From positions 1 to 37,006 of the IMG/VR virus record IMGVR_UViG_3300021197_001720: 37,006 nt of DNA. One strand, 5' to 3'. Origin of the DNA: a virus. The position numbers and the translations under genes are program-made. The number at the start of each line of letters is the position of its first letter. Position 1 is the first letter of the stretch. Positions 1 through 8,845 of this stretch are shown piece by piece. Under the pieces are notes generated by a model. The model was not told the origin of the DNA. It saw nothing but the letters and a program-made list of their open reading frames with translations, and did no database searches.

Positions 1-452
1 CATATTTTTTTCTCAAATGCTTCAATTGTGCCTAAATTGTCAGATCCTGCACGCCAATCGTTTAGCAATGTTTGTATAGTCTCATATGTTCTATACTCAG
101 GAACCCTAGTGTTATAGAAATTGTCATCAGTTAACTTATGATTAATCTCTTTGATTAAAAGAGATTTTTCTTTATTAAGTTTTGTAGCATTGTGATCAGA
201 AGCAGCAGATTGTGCCTTTTCTATGATTCGACTTGCAATAGTATCGGATGATACTGTAGTCTTAACAAGAGAATTGAATAGCCGAAACTCTTTATAGAGC
301 TCAGTGCCTTTCCGGAAATGCTCTTTAAGGATTGTTAAAGCAACGTCGGCCTGTTCCTTATCACCCTCTACAAGACATTCTGATACTTTTCTGCACAGTT
401 GCTCGTATATGATTCCAACATTTCTTTTCTTATTGTGATTCTTACTCGTCAT
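1..452 (-). CDS. Conserved phage protein downstream of portal (partial, runs off left end)
   Basis: Reading frame open from an ATG at 452 to the window edge, giving 150 visible residues that begin MTSKNHNKKRNVGIIYEQLC and have no stop. The start overlaps the last 11 nt of the portal gene, and a GAGGG ribosome-binding site sits 5 nt before the ATG inside the portal coding sequence, so translation is probably coupled. The product looks mainly alpha-helical and charged, with segments such as KEHFRKGTELYKEFRLFNSL and LNKEKSLLIKEINHKL. No enzymatic motif is visible. In T4 the genes just after portal gene 20 are the prohead core genes 67 and 68 and then protease gene 21, so by position this may be a capsid-assembly or core protein. 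That role is inference; I do not recognise the family by a name. Confidence 0.8.
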   Translation of the reverse strand, partial: MTSKNHNKKRNVGIIYEQLCRKVSECLVEGDKEQADVALTILKEHFRKGTELYKEFRLFNSLVKTTVSSDTIASRIIEKAQSAASDHNATKLNKEKSLLIKEINHKLTDDNFYNTRVPEYRTYETIQTLLNDWRAGSDNLGTIEAFEKKI

Positions 453-2439
453 CTTTGCCCTCTTCAATCAAGTCAATTTCATACTCTTGATCTTCACTTA
501 CGTCTTCACTAAGTATGGCGCGCCGAGTGATTCCTATCGTACTCGACATATTCGATAAAGTTCTATTCATTTGTTTTGTCATAATAGTTCTTTGAGTTAT
601 CTTATCATCAATGAACTTGTCCATAAATTCATTTCTAGGCAAAGATGCCTCTTTAAATGGATTTTTAATAAAATCGTCATCAAAAGGTTTGCTGAGAGAG
701 TCTTGTTTTCTACCAGCTTTTCCAACGCCTGTCATTGTCTTAAAGTCAGGCATGTGTGTAGCTGACGGACCTGCGGTGACTTTTCTCTTTTTTTGCATAG
801 GTTCATTAAATATATTCTTAATTCTATTATGTGCCTTGACAGGTGCATCGTCGTCATTAATAGATAATCGTGAGAGAATGTCTTCATCATCATCAGAATC
901 ATCTTCAGTGTCCTTGCTCTTCTTGCCTGGCGTACCTATGAGAAGAGGTCCTTCTGGCTGGTCTGCACTAAACAGATCATCCCCTCCGCCTTCGTCCTCA
1001 CCACCTTCGTCACCACCGCCTTCTTCATCCCCTCCGCCAGTATCAGGACCTGCCTCAACCTTTGCATCTTCGGCTGTGTCCGCAATTCTCTCTTTAATCA
1101 TTCCTGAGATTTGTTCGTCTGAAAGTTCTAATATGCTCTTTCTAATATAAGACCTGCTAACTAGCCCTTCAGGGGCTGATCCTGCAATTTCAAACTTTGT
1201 ACGTATCAACTCTAGTTTTTGCTGCTGTGCTATTGACGATGGATTTGAGAGTTTAATGTCAAAGTCGACTATGTCATCGCCTTCATATCCATGCGCATAT
1301 AAGTGAATCATCGCCAGCTTATTAAGCTCAGCAACAATAGTTTTTTGAATTCTGGCGATATTTCTGCTGAACCTTATATCTTCCTGGGCCAGTGTTGCCT
1401 TAGCTCCGACGTCTTCATCATATCCCAAATATGCCTTTGGAATCTTTAATGCAGCAAACAACTTTTTCTGTACATATTCTACATCTTCAATAGCTGCTGC
1501 GTTTTGACCACCTGCTAAGGTGTCAATTCTAGTACCAGATTCACTTCCTCGAACTGGAAGAAAATAGTCTTCATCGACAGAAAGCGGATTATATCTTAGA
1601 TCAACCTTTCCTGTAGTTTTATCTACGATCTGAGATCGTTTTAGAGATGTTTTTGCTTGCTCCAAGTAGTTTGAAACTTCTTCAGGTGGTACATTACCTA
1701 CATCGATGTAGAACACGCGTCGTTCAGGAGCTCTAATTACACGATACACTAGCATTGCGTCTTCAATTAAGATCATTTGTCGCCAGATTCTTCTAGCTGA
1801 CTCCAAGACTGATGATCCGTACGGTAAAAATGCATCATTTCCTAGCAGCCTAAAATGTGAAATCTGCCAGTTTTCTAGAATCTTATTTCCTTGTGTGATC
1901 CACCTAAATCGTACTGCCATTGGATCATTAGGATCAAAACCTTCTTCTCTTTCAATTTCTGATATTGCGATAGGAAACACGTTCATTATGCCGTATTCCG
2001 GGGAAACATCATTAAAGAGAAAGAAGTCGCCATACTTGACAAGGTTTCTTACCCACATTCCTAAGTTAAACTCAATGTTTAACGTCTCGTAGAAAAGATC
2101 GTCTAGCAAGCCTTGAACTTTTCTGTTTTCTGAGTAGACATGCAGAGCTTGACCTTGTGCATCTGGTGATACACACTCTTCTGCGTAAATGTCTAATGCA
2201 GAAGATATCTCTGGGGTTGACTCCATCTCACTAAAGTCACTATACCTCGACATTCTATCGAAAGCGCCGTAGGATGACAGTGTACTATTATAGACATCAC
2301 TATGGGCTCTCTTAAAAACCTCAAGTGCTGTGCTAGTGCCGCCTGTTTTTGCGTTATAATTCTTAACGCGCCTTTTAATAATCGGACCTGATCTAAAAAG
2401 CTTAGTCAGCCTTACAAATAGATTCTTATTTTCCGCCAT
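442..2439 (-). CDS. Portal protein, T4 gp20-like
   Basis: 665-aa portal (head-tail connector) protein, the dodecameric ring through which DNA is packaged and at which the tail joins. Family features: the N-terminal block with YSDFSEMESTPEISSALDIY, the segment YGDFFLFNDVSPEYGIMNVF, the IWRQMILIEDAMLVYRVIRA and APERRVFYIDVGNVPP stretch, and the conserved central helix region with KIPKAYLGYDEDVGAKATL. All are typical of the T4 gp20 portal family. T4 gp20 is 524 aa; the extra length here is mainly C-terminal, where residues about 461-497 are almost only Gly, Asp and Glu, followed by a charged tail. Start: ATG with GAGG about 8 nt upstream. It lies directly after the large terminase (57-nt gap), in the packaging module. 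Identity is firm; the role of the acidic tail is unknown. Confidence 0.95.
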   Translation of the reverse strand: MAENKNLFVRLTKLFRSGPIIKRRVKNYNAKTGGTSTALEVFKRAHSDVYNSTLSSYGAFDRMSRYSDFSEMESTPEISSALDIYAEECVSPDAQGQALHVYSENRKVQGLLDDLFYETLNIEFNLGMWVRNLVKYGDFFLFNDVSPEYGIMNVFPIAISEIEREEGFDPNDPMAVRFRWITQGNKILENWQISHFRLLGNDAFLPYGSSVLESARRIWRQMILIEDAMLVYRVIRAPERRVFYIDVGNVPPEEVSNYLEQAKTSLKRSQIVDKTTGKVDLRYNPLSVDEDYFLPVRGSESGTRIDTLAGGQNAAAIEDVEYVQKKLFAALKIPKAYLGYDEDVGAKATLAQEDIRFSRNIARIQKTIVAELNKLAMIHLYAHGYEGDDIVDFDIKLSNPSSIAQQQKLELIRTKFEIAGSAPEGLVSRSYIRKSILELSDEQISGMIKERIADTAEDAKVEAGPDTGGGDEEGGGDEGGEDEGGGDDLFSADQPEGPLLIGTPGKKSKDTEDDSDDDEDILSRLSINDDDAPVKAHNRIKNIFNEPMQKKRKVTAGPSATHMPDFKTMTGVGKAGRKQDSLSKPFDDDFIKNPFKEASLPRNEFMDKFIDDKITQRTIMTKQMNRTLSNMSSTIGITRRAILSEDVSEDQEYEIDLIEEGKDDE

Positions 2440-2496
2440 AATGAATGCCTCATCTCACTAATTAGGATTCTACGTGAAAGTATTAAACTTTAAACA

Positions 2497-4089
2497 CTAT
2501 AGAAGCCAGCTAAAGTCTCCGTAGGGCTGATTTGAACCGCTTTCAGGCATTTGTGTAATTACAATTGGCTTAAACGGATTCATGCTCTTATTTTCCCATG
2601 GGGACGTAACTTTATCTGCACTGGTTCTATTGACAGCAAAAGCACCTAACATAGCCTTATTAATGTCGACTGAATGTTTGCTATTAACAGGTGATGTATC
2701 AAATAGCCAAACACCAATTGCTAGCGACATTACAAGGTCATCATTTTTGCCTTTTTGTGCCTGTGCCTTAGCACCCTTCCAGATAAATGTTTTCATTTCG
2801 TCATATAAACGACTAGAGTATACCTTGATTTCCTTGTTTCGGATAACTTGTTCAAGTTTAGTTAGTATTTGACTTCTAGACTGGCCTGTTGTTGTGAACC
2901 CTATCTTATGAATAGGAATTTCTCCAATACCATACAATGCATTAAACTTGTCCTTTTGATCTTTAAAGTACATATTCTTATAGCCCATCTCTTTGAGCTT
3001 CATAATGACTGCATACCCGTATGTATTGTTTTCAGGGCAAATTAATGCTTCACAGTATCTCTTTCCAGCCTCTGCCAATAAAGCTGCAAACTGATCCGGT
3101 GGTACTTTTCCTCTATACTCACAAACAACCTCAGAAGTGTTTGTATCAATAACATGAAACGTACTGTAGTCTTGTGCATCGCCTCGTGCGACGTCAGCTG
3201 ATACTATGTATTTGTGTTCACTTAGAGAGTATTTCCACACCCATACCCCCATGTCCGGCCCCCACCGTTCCATAGGGGGCTTTACACAAGATCCGATCCA
3301 GTCTATTTCATCGTTGCTTAGGTAAGTGTCACCAGATGCTGCAAAATCACACATAAGCTCTTGTGCAATCTGCTTATTGGTAAAGTTGCGACTTTCCTTG
3401 GCAAACCATTCAGCGTCATGCTCAGGATGTACGTCCCACGGAAGCTTTATAGGGTTAAACTCATTTTCACTTGATTCTGCTTTGAGCCAGATATCATGAT
3501 ACTGACCTCCTACGCCATTTGGCGTCGAAAGAACAATAGCACGCCCACCGGTTGAAATGGTTGGATATAGAGATGTCCACAGTTCATCAAAGTTTCTAAT
3601 AAATGCTGCTTCGTCCACAATCAATAATGAAAGTGCTTCAGAACGACCAGCATCATCGGATGTCGGTACAGCCTTTATTTGAGACCCATTACTAAACTCA
3701 ACAGTCTGTTTATTGTTTGCTGTAATCTCTGGAAGAATTAGCCAGTTTGGCATACTCTTCAAAGATATCTTTACCTTTTTAATAAAGTTTTGAGCAACAG
3801 CTAGTTTAGTTGCGATAACTAGAACATTCTTGTCTTTGTAGAATATTGCTAGCCATACCGCATAAGCAGCTGACAACGTAGAGATGCCTAGCTGTCTAGA
3901 CTTGAGTATAACATTGAACCTATGGTCAACAAACTGCTTTAAACAGTCATCCTGGAATGGATACGTGTCAAAGCCTATCAAACCTCGGGTCGGGTGCTGA
4001 ATTCTCAGGTACTTATTGATAAAGTACACCGGGTCCTTTCCGCACTTAATGATTTCTTTGATCTGCTTTTGTTTGTTGACTATAGCCAT
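2497..4089 (-). CDS. Terminase large subunit, T4 gp17-like
   Basis: 530-aa DNA-packaging motor, with an N-terminal ATPase and a C-terminal RNase H-fold nuclease. Visible motifs: Walker A SRQLGIST (residues 64-71, the deviant form typical of gp17), Walker B LLIVDEAAF (E160 is the likely catalytic glutamate), and the coupling motif LSTPNG (187-192). The nuclease acidic residues are D299 in SADVARGDAQD, E353 in CPENN and D451 in KNDDLVMSLA. All key residues are present, so it should be active. It is shorter than T4 gp17 (610 aa). It starts at an ATG 3 nt after the stop of the 122-aa gene and is followed by the portal gene, the usual phage packaging order. It stops with TAG, which is unusual in this window. 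Confidence 0.97.
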   Translation of the reverse strand: MAIVNKQKQIKEIIKCGKDPVYFINKYLRIQHPTRGLIGFDTYPFQDDCLKQFVDHRFNVILKSRQLGISTLSAAYAVWLAIFYKDKNVLVIATKLAVAQNFIKKVKISLKSMPNWLILPEITANNKQTVEFSNGSQIKAVPTSDDAGRSEALSLLIVDEAAFIRNFDELWTSLYPTISTGGRAIVLSTPNGVGGQYHDIWLKAESSENEFNPIKLPWDVHPEHDAEWFAKESRNFTNKQIAQELMCDFAASGDTYLSNDEIDWIGSCVKPPMERWGPDMGVWVWKYSLSEHKYIVSADVARGDAQDYSTFHVIDTNTSEVVCEYRGKVPPDQFAALLAEAGKRYCEALICPENNTYGYAVIMKLKEMGYKNMYFKDQKDKFNALYGIGEIPIHKIGFTTTGQSRSQILTKLEQVIRNKEIKVYSSRLYDEMKTFIWKGAKAQAQKGKNDDLVMSLAIGVWLFDTSPVNSKHSVDINKAMLGAFAVNRTSADKVTSPWENKSMNPFKPIVITQMPESGSNQPYGDFSWLL

Positions 4090-4092
4090 TCT

Positions 4093-4461
4093 TTAGTTTT
4101 GAATCTCAACTACATGGTGTCGCCTATAAACAGCCACTCTAACAGGATTTAAGGGGTTTGACAGCATTTCAACTGCATCATCACTAGCAACATCCTTCAC
4201 CTTGAGGGTGTTTCCTGTTGCTTCTTTAAAGTGAGCCTTAACTTCGCTTAGTTTTGCGTCTAATCGCTGTACAGCTTCGTCAACAAGCTTGTCAACCTGC
4301 AACTTAAGACTCTGCTCATTTGCAAAATGAACTACTTGATTAAACTTTAAGATTAGCTTGTTTTCAGCTAGTCTAGCAATGCAAGAAGATTGCCCATCAG
4401 GGCTAGATCCTGCAACGTTGAGCACTGTACCCAGTGCATTTATTTCTTTCATGTCCAACAT
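4093..4461 (-). CDS. Hypothetical protein in the small-terminase position
   Basis: 122-aa protein of unknown function. Residues about 1-50 look beta-rich (ALGTVLNVAGSS, NKLILKFNQVVHFA). A charged helix follows at about 50-85 (QVDKLVDEAVQRLDAKLSEV), then a VKDVASDDAVEMLS segment and a basic C-terminal strand (VAVYRRHHVVEIQ). It lies immediately before the large terminase (3-nt gap), where T4-type phages carry the small terminase gene 16. The central helix would suit an oligomerising DNA-recognition subunit, but I see no clear helix-turn-helix, so small terminase is only a positional guess. Start: ATG at 4461 with AGGAG 9 nt upstream, inside the end of the preceding gene. A second ATG lies three codons downstream. 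Confidence 0.8.
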   Translation of the reverse strand: MLDMKEINALGTVLNVAGSSPDGQSSCIARLAENKLILKFNQVVHFANEQSLKLQVDKLVDEAVQRLDAKLSEVKAHFKEATGNTLKVKDVASDDAVEMLSNPLNPVRVAVYRRHHVVEIQN

Positions 4462-4465
4462 GTGT

Positions 4466-4711
4466 TTACACTCCTTTAAGAGGACTACTTCCTAAGTATG
4501 CTGCATCTAGATTGATTCTATTCAGCAATTCATCGACCTCATCCTTAGACGGTCGCCATCCGGTCTTCCATTTTTCTTGATTCGGATACATAAAAAAGTC
4601 GCGGCAAACGCTGCAGCAGCCATATTGATGCCAAACTACAACGTCATGCTTGTCCGCGAATAGTATATCACATAATGGGCATGATAAAGGCGCAACTTTT
4701 TTATTACTCAT
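4466..4711 (-). CDS. Small putative zinc-binding protein
   Basis: 81-aa protein with two cysteine knuckles, CPLC (C11, C14) and CCSVC (C32, C33, C36), separated by a segment with H22 and H28. This is consistent with one structural zinc site in a ribbon-like fold. The C-terminal half is polar and probably helical (SKDEVDELLNRINLDAAYL). Its ATG overlaps the end of the Mre11-Rad50 gene by 8 nt (ATGAGTAA), suggesting coupled translation, and the next gene starts 4 nt after its stop. I do not recognise the family. A role as accessory factor for the recombination complex or for packaging is possible from position only. Confidence 0.82.
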   Translation of the reverse strand: MSNKKVAPLSCPLCDILFADKHDVVVWHQYGCCSVCRDFFMYPNQEKWKTGWRPSKDEVDELLNRINLDAAYLGSSPLKGV

Positions 4712-7700
4712 GGATTACTCTTGCATTTTTCTCAAACTGAGTTATCTCTAAGACATTATCCACTGCATCTTTGACAGCATCTACATGAGATATTACCATA
4801 ATGTTCTTAAACCACTTCTTGAGAGAGTTAAGAAGGCGACTGCACGCCTCTATATTAGTATCATCTAGTGCGCCAAAGCCTTCGTCAATAACAAGCAAGT
4901 CTGTCTTAGGTAGCGCGCTGACGTTTATCAGGGCGACTCTTATTGCTAGCGATGACATCATCTTTTCCATTCCTGATCCGCACTCAACAATTCTTCTGGA
5001 GTCACCGTAATTAATGTAGACCTGCATATCATTTGAACCAGGCTTAGTTTCTAGCTCTACAGTAAATCCAACTACTCCTTGTAGAATCTTAGATATCTCT
5101 TCATTGATCAAAGGTAACTGAGACGCTATAATTTGCAATGGGATGCCTTTCTTTGAAAAGGCGTTTTCGACAAGATTAAATATTCTCCATTTCTTTGTCA
5201 ATGATGAATATTGGTCTTTTTCATCTTCTAGACGCTGAATTTCTGTTTCAGACTTGGTAATCTCGCTAGTAAGACTAATTCTTGCAGCATCTTCCACATT
5301 AATTCTATTGTTAAGCTCTGAAGCTTGTGCCTTGACCATTGAAACTTTTTTTGCTTCATCCGATGTTGAAACTCTGGCACGCATTGATGTTAATTCAAGT
5401 TCAGAAGTATCAACTTGTTCACTTAACATCTTTTTCTTATTATTGGTCTGGTTTAGTTCAAGCCTAACTTTGCCTAAATCGATGTGCATTTCATTTTCTT
5501 TTTGTAATACACGATCATATTTTTCAATTTTTTCACTTAGGTTCTCTTTTAGCATTACTCTTAGTGATTTTTGTGCTGCACGTACCTTTTCTTGGGCTTC
5601 TTTGGCTTTTGCTGCCTGCTTTTCAATTTGTCGCTTATGTTTAGTAGCATTTTTAACATGGGGGCAAGAAGGCAAGTGGTTTGCAGTGCAACTACACGGC
5701 GCAAGTTTCTCATCTAAGTTTTTCTTACTAGACAAAAGTTGTTTGTCTAGCTCTCTTTGATGTTCTAAATCCTTAAGTGTTCTTTCTAGGTCACCTAGCG
5801 CGACTTTTCTTTCGCGAAGCTCATCAATAGGAAACTGTTCTTTTATTCCTTGAACAGCAGTTAGTTTTGATTCTAAGTCTCGCACCCGCTGTAGATGCAA
5901 TTTGCTCTTTTCCTCAATTGACTCTAAAGACTTCTTAGAATTACTCAGTACTTGAACGTGATTATCAATATCAGCTTCTGTAACTAATCCTGAGCTTTCT
6001 GAAGTTGCCAAAGCAATATTAAGCTCCTGAAGCATCAACCTTAGTTTTGCAAGATTATCTTCAGCAGCCTTTCGACTCAATTCATTCTTTTTCTTTTCAG
6101 ACTTTTCTGCAGAAATTAAAACGTCCCACTCTCTATCAGGCGCATTTTTTAGAAGTGCTTTTACTTCAGACGCGTCTTCTTTAATGTGATTAGACATCTC
6201 ATCATAGATTTCTAGATCTAAAAACTTAGTTAAGATTGCTTTTCTCTGGGTTGCCTTGTTCTTAATGAAATTATTCATCTCTCCTTGGCTGGCAAGTGAT
6301 GTCATTAAGAAGTCTTCAGGCGTACCTACAATTTGACGTAGTACCTTTTCAGTCTCACGACGTTGCTCGCCATTCAAATCCTTAACTTCTACGCCCATGT
6401 CATCTACTTGACTTAAATTTAAGTGTGTTACAGCACTTTCAACACCTGATCTATTAGTCTTCCTAGTAGCTTGACGCTCAATTTTATAGTCTTTACCGTT
6501 TGCGCTGAGCATTATCTTAGCCACACAGTGACCTTTCCTCATGTTAATCACATGAAGGTTACTCATGGCACCCCTATCAGTAGTATTATAGAGGCCAAAC
6601 ATAAGCGTACCGGGTATAGATGACTTGCCGGCCCTGTTTTTTCCAAAGATGCCAGTGATTCCATTGATCTTTTCAAAGTCTACAATGTTGTTTTTACCAT
6701 ATGAAAAGGTATTATCGAACTCCAGACGCTTGACAGACCACTTAATGTTCCTAGGGTTGTCTGACTTGGCTGCTAATACTACGTACTTAGACACTATAGA
6801 TTCTATTTTTTCCCATTCTTCATTGCTTATTTCGACGTCGCCATAGTACTCTTTAAGAAATGTCATGTGGGTCGAAGGATCACGAAGGTCTTTTTTGAAA
6901 AACTTACCTGAAGTGGTATTAATTTCTTGCGTTGAAATAGCGTTTTCGTATTTAAAGACTATTTCAGAAGCAATTTTTTCTTCTTTTAGTGCATTATGAA
7001 GCTGCTTAATCTCTGCCTGGGTTATGGGTGCCTTTGCACGAACCCTAAACCTAGCTTTGTCTGGATATGTTTCCGCCTCTGCTACAGTTTCATTGATATC
7101 ACCGTTCCACTCTATGGTAACAAATGGCCTACTAAATGGGACCTCATAAAAAGTCGACTTATAGTTGTCCTTGTCGTCGATTTCCCAAAAGAGGAACCCT
7201 TTTCCAGGGTCTTCTCCATAGTTTTGCTGAATTGTTGACCCTGGGTATGCAACTCTTTTGTCTTTGTCTAGATACTGCAGCTTGTGAATGTCACCTAAGA
7301 ATGTAAACTCAAACTTATTGAAGAAATCTAAGTCAACATCGCCGTCGATATTCCAATCAATATCTGTAGTGGAACCATTGACACCACCATGAAATGTTGC
7401 AATGTTAACATCACCCTCAATAGGTTCTACTTTATCCCAGTTTTCTTCATCAAAGCATGAAAACACAGACCAATTAAAGCCGTCAATTCCTGTAGGATAT
7501 GTTCCTGACTTTTTATAGAGGAAAATGTTAGAATTGTCCAGGGCATTTAGAATAGGTGATATTGCATCTTGACGATGCTTATTAAGAATCAACCCATCAT
7601 GATTACCTAGAATGACGTGTGTAGGGGCAATGTCTGCTAAGCCATTAAACCACCAAATTAGGCAGTCAATTAGCTCAGGAGATATTCCTTGGGTCTTGCT

Positions 7701-7856
7701 ATGTACAATATCACCCCCGATAAAGATTGCATTGGGCTTAAGGCCCTTGGCAATATCAAAAAGGGCCTGAAACGACTCTTTGTACTCTTCATGGCGGGTT
7801 AACCCACGCCAATGTACATCACTAATATGTAAGCAACGAAATTTTGAATTAGTCAT
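4704..7856 (-). CDS. Single-chain Mre11-Rad50 (SbcD-SbcC / gp47-gp46) fusion
   Basis: 1050-aa DNA-end-processing enzyme joining nuclease and ATPase in one polypeptide. Residues 1-360 form an Mre11/SbcD calcineurin-like phosphoesterase, with D13 and H15 (ISDVH), D49 (IGGDI), N85 and H86 (LGNHDG), H156 (FHGG) and H191 (GDIH). Residues about 375-1050 are Rad50/SbcC: Walker A GKNRAGKSS (405-413), Q-loop Q524, a long coiled coil (about 550-890) with a Cys/His-rich apex at 721-733, signature ECGSGMEK (958-965), Walker B LLVIDEGFG (987-995) and switch His H1024. In T4 and most bacteria these are two genes; the fused order matches the 47 then 46 (sbcD then sbcC) order. No internal stop or start signal suggests two products. 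It should process recombination intermediates and ends during replication. It starts 7 nt after the primase stop, and a zinc mini-protein gene overlaps its end. Confidence 0.95.
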   Translation of the reverse strand: MTNSKFRCLHISDVHWRGLTRHEEYKESFQALFDIAKGLKPNAIFIGGDIVHSKTQGISPELIDCLIWWFNGLADIAPTHVILGNHDGLILNKHRQDAISPILNALDNSNIFLYKKSGTYPTGIDGFNWSVFSCFDEENWDKVEPIEGDVNIATFHGGVNGSTTDIDWNIDGDVDLDFFNKFEFTFLGDIHKLQYLDKDKRVAYPGSTIQQNYGEDPGKGFLFWEIDDKDNYKSTFYEVPFSRPFVTIEWNGDINETVAEAETYPDKARFRVRAKAPITQAEIKQLHNALKEEKIASEIVFKYENAISTQEINTTSGKFFKKDLRDPSTHMTFLKEYYGDVEISNEEWEKIESIVSKYVVLAAKSDNPRNIKWSVKRLEFDNTFSYGKNNIVDFEKINGITGIFGKNRAGKSSIPGTLMFGLYNTTDRGAMSNLHVINMRKGHCVAKIMLSANGKDYKIERQATRKTNRSGVESAVTHLNLSQVDDMGVEVKDLNGEQRRETEKVLRQIVGTPEDFLMTSLASQGEMNNFIKNKATQRKAILTKFLDLEIYDEMSNHIKEDASEVKALLKNAPDREWDVLISAEKSEKKKNELSRKAAEDNLAKLRLMLQELNIALATSESSGLVTEADIDNHVQVLSNSKKSLESIEEKSKLHLQRVRDLESKLTAVQGIKEQFPIDELRERKVALGDLERTLKDLEHQRELDKQLLSSKKNLDEKLAPCSCTANHLPSCPHVKNATKHKRQIEKQAAKAKEAQEKVRAAQKSLRVMLKENLSEKIEKYDRVLQKENEMHIDLGKVRLELNQTNNKKKMLSEQVDTSELELTSMRARVSTSDEAKKVSMVKAQASELNNRINVEDAARISLTSEITKSETEIQRLEDEKDQYSSLTKKWRIFNLVENAFSKKGIPLQIIASQLPLINEEISKILQGVVGFTVELETKPGSNDMQVYINYGDSRRIVECGSGMEKMMSSLAIRVALINVSALPKTDLLVIDEGFGALDDTNIEACSRLLNSLKKWFKNIMVISHVDAVKDAVDNVLEITQFEKNARVIHE

Positions 7857-7863
7857 AAATTTA

Positions 7864-8838
7864 TTAGATCAGCGAACCACTTCTGATCTCTCCTATCTTT
7901 GAAAAAAGTTGGTGGCTATAGTTCCAGTTAATAGCATTTTTTGCTATTTCTTCAAATTCACCTAACTTCATATCACCTACATCTTGTCCGGACGGTAGAC
8001 ACACATACCTTACCCTTACACCGTATGAGGTTAGCACTTTTGCTATGTTGTGCATTTTGTTTATCGCATCATTGTCTAAAGACAACAGAACCGGTGTCTG
8101 TCTTTTAACAACTTGTTTAAATAATAAAGAGTCTTCGGGCAAATGAGACCCTAAAAGACATCCAACGTTTGATCGTACTTTCATTAGATCAAATGGACCT
8201 TCGACCAATATCAGTTCTTGGGTCCAGTCAATGTTTAATTCATTAAAGATTACATCCTTTTTAGACACCTTTGCATTTAGGTACTTAAATTTGTTTTCTG
8301 GGTCTATTGATCGAGCTGAATAGTAGTTTAAGTCACCTTCATCGTCAAAAGACGGAATTATTACACGTCTTCGAAACTGCGATACTGTGCACGTGCCCAG
8401 GCGATACTTCCATATCTCACGATCTGTCAAGCCTCTAGACTTGCAGTATCTAATAGCAGCACGTATATCAGGATCTTTGGCTAAAAGATTGTCCCCTAGA
8501 AGCCTAAAGCCTTTTGGGATCTTTAGTTTTTCTATGAAGGATTCATCTATTTTACCTTCAAGGCTAAATTTCGAATTCTTTGACCACTTTTTAAATACAG
8601 GATGTTCTGCGGCAGATGCAGATACCATTCTTACAACTCTAATAACATTTCTGCCTTTTAAGCCGCAAACCCAGCAGTGATACATGCCCTTTTCTAGATT
8701 TATTACCAGTTTTTTCTTATTTGAGCCAGGTTTTGAACATTTTGGGCACTTTACAGATACATCATCGCCATCGCGACTCAGATCCAGGGCACCAAATGCC
8801 GCTTTTAAGGCGGACACTTTTTGAGTTCTATCAGACAT
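7864..8838 (-). CDS. DNA primase, DnaG/gp61-type (zinc ribbon plus TOPRIM)
   Basis: 324-aa primase that would make RNA primers for lagging-strand synthesis. A four-cysteine zinc ribbon is at residues 31-58 (CPKC at 31-34, CWVC at 55-58). The TOPRIM domain shows ILVEGPFDLMKV (E213, the catalytic glutamate) and LLSLDNDAINK (D255, D257). The intervening YCKSRGLTDREIWKYRLG is typical of DnaG-type catalytic cores. The length is close to T4 gp61 (342 aa), and there is no helicase domain fused. It lies between the RuvC-like gene (19-nt gap) and the Mre11-Rad50 fusion. No ribosome-binding site stands at normal distance before the ATG; instead a promoter-like sequence places the expected transcript start on the ATG itself. 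The stop is a tandem TAA TAA. Confidence 0.93.
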   Translation of the reverse strand: MSDRTQKVSALKAAFGALDLSRDGDDVSVKCPKCSKPGSNKKKLVINLEKGMYHCWVCGLKGRNVIRVVRMVSASAAEHPVFKKWSKNSKFSLEGKIDESFIEKLKIPKGFRLLGDNLLAKDPDIRAAIRYCKSRGLTDREIWKYRLGTCTVSQFRRRVIIPSFDDEGDLNYYSARSIDPENKFKYLNAKVSKKDVIFNELNIDWTQELILVEGPFDLMKVRSNVGCLLGSHLPEDSLLFKQVVKRQTPVLLSLDNDAINKMHNIAKVLTSYGVRVRYVCLPSGQDVGDMKLGEFEEIAKNAINWNYSHQLFSKIGEIRSGSLI

Positions 8839-8845
8839 CTATAAA

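Noticed and set aside
611-1150. 179-aa plus-strand open frame, Ser/Pro-rich
   Set aside because: It is antisense to the acidic Gly/Asp/Glu region of the portal gene; the open frame is a by-product of that codon composition and has no ribosome-binding site.
3258-3280. GCCCCC/GGGGGC inverted repeat as a terminator inside the terminase gene
   Set aside because: It has a 6-bp stem with an 11-nt loop and no T-tract, lies in the coding part of the nuclease domain, and reflects Pro/Gly/Trp codons.
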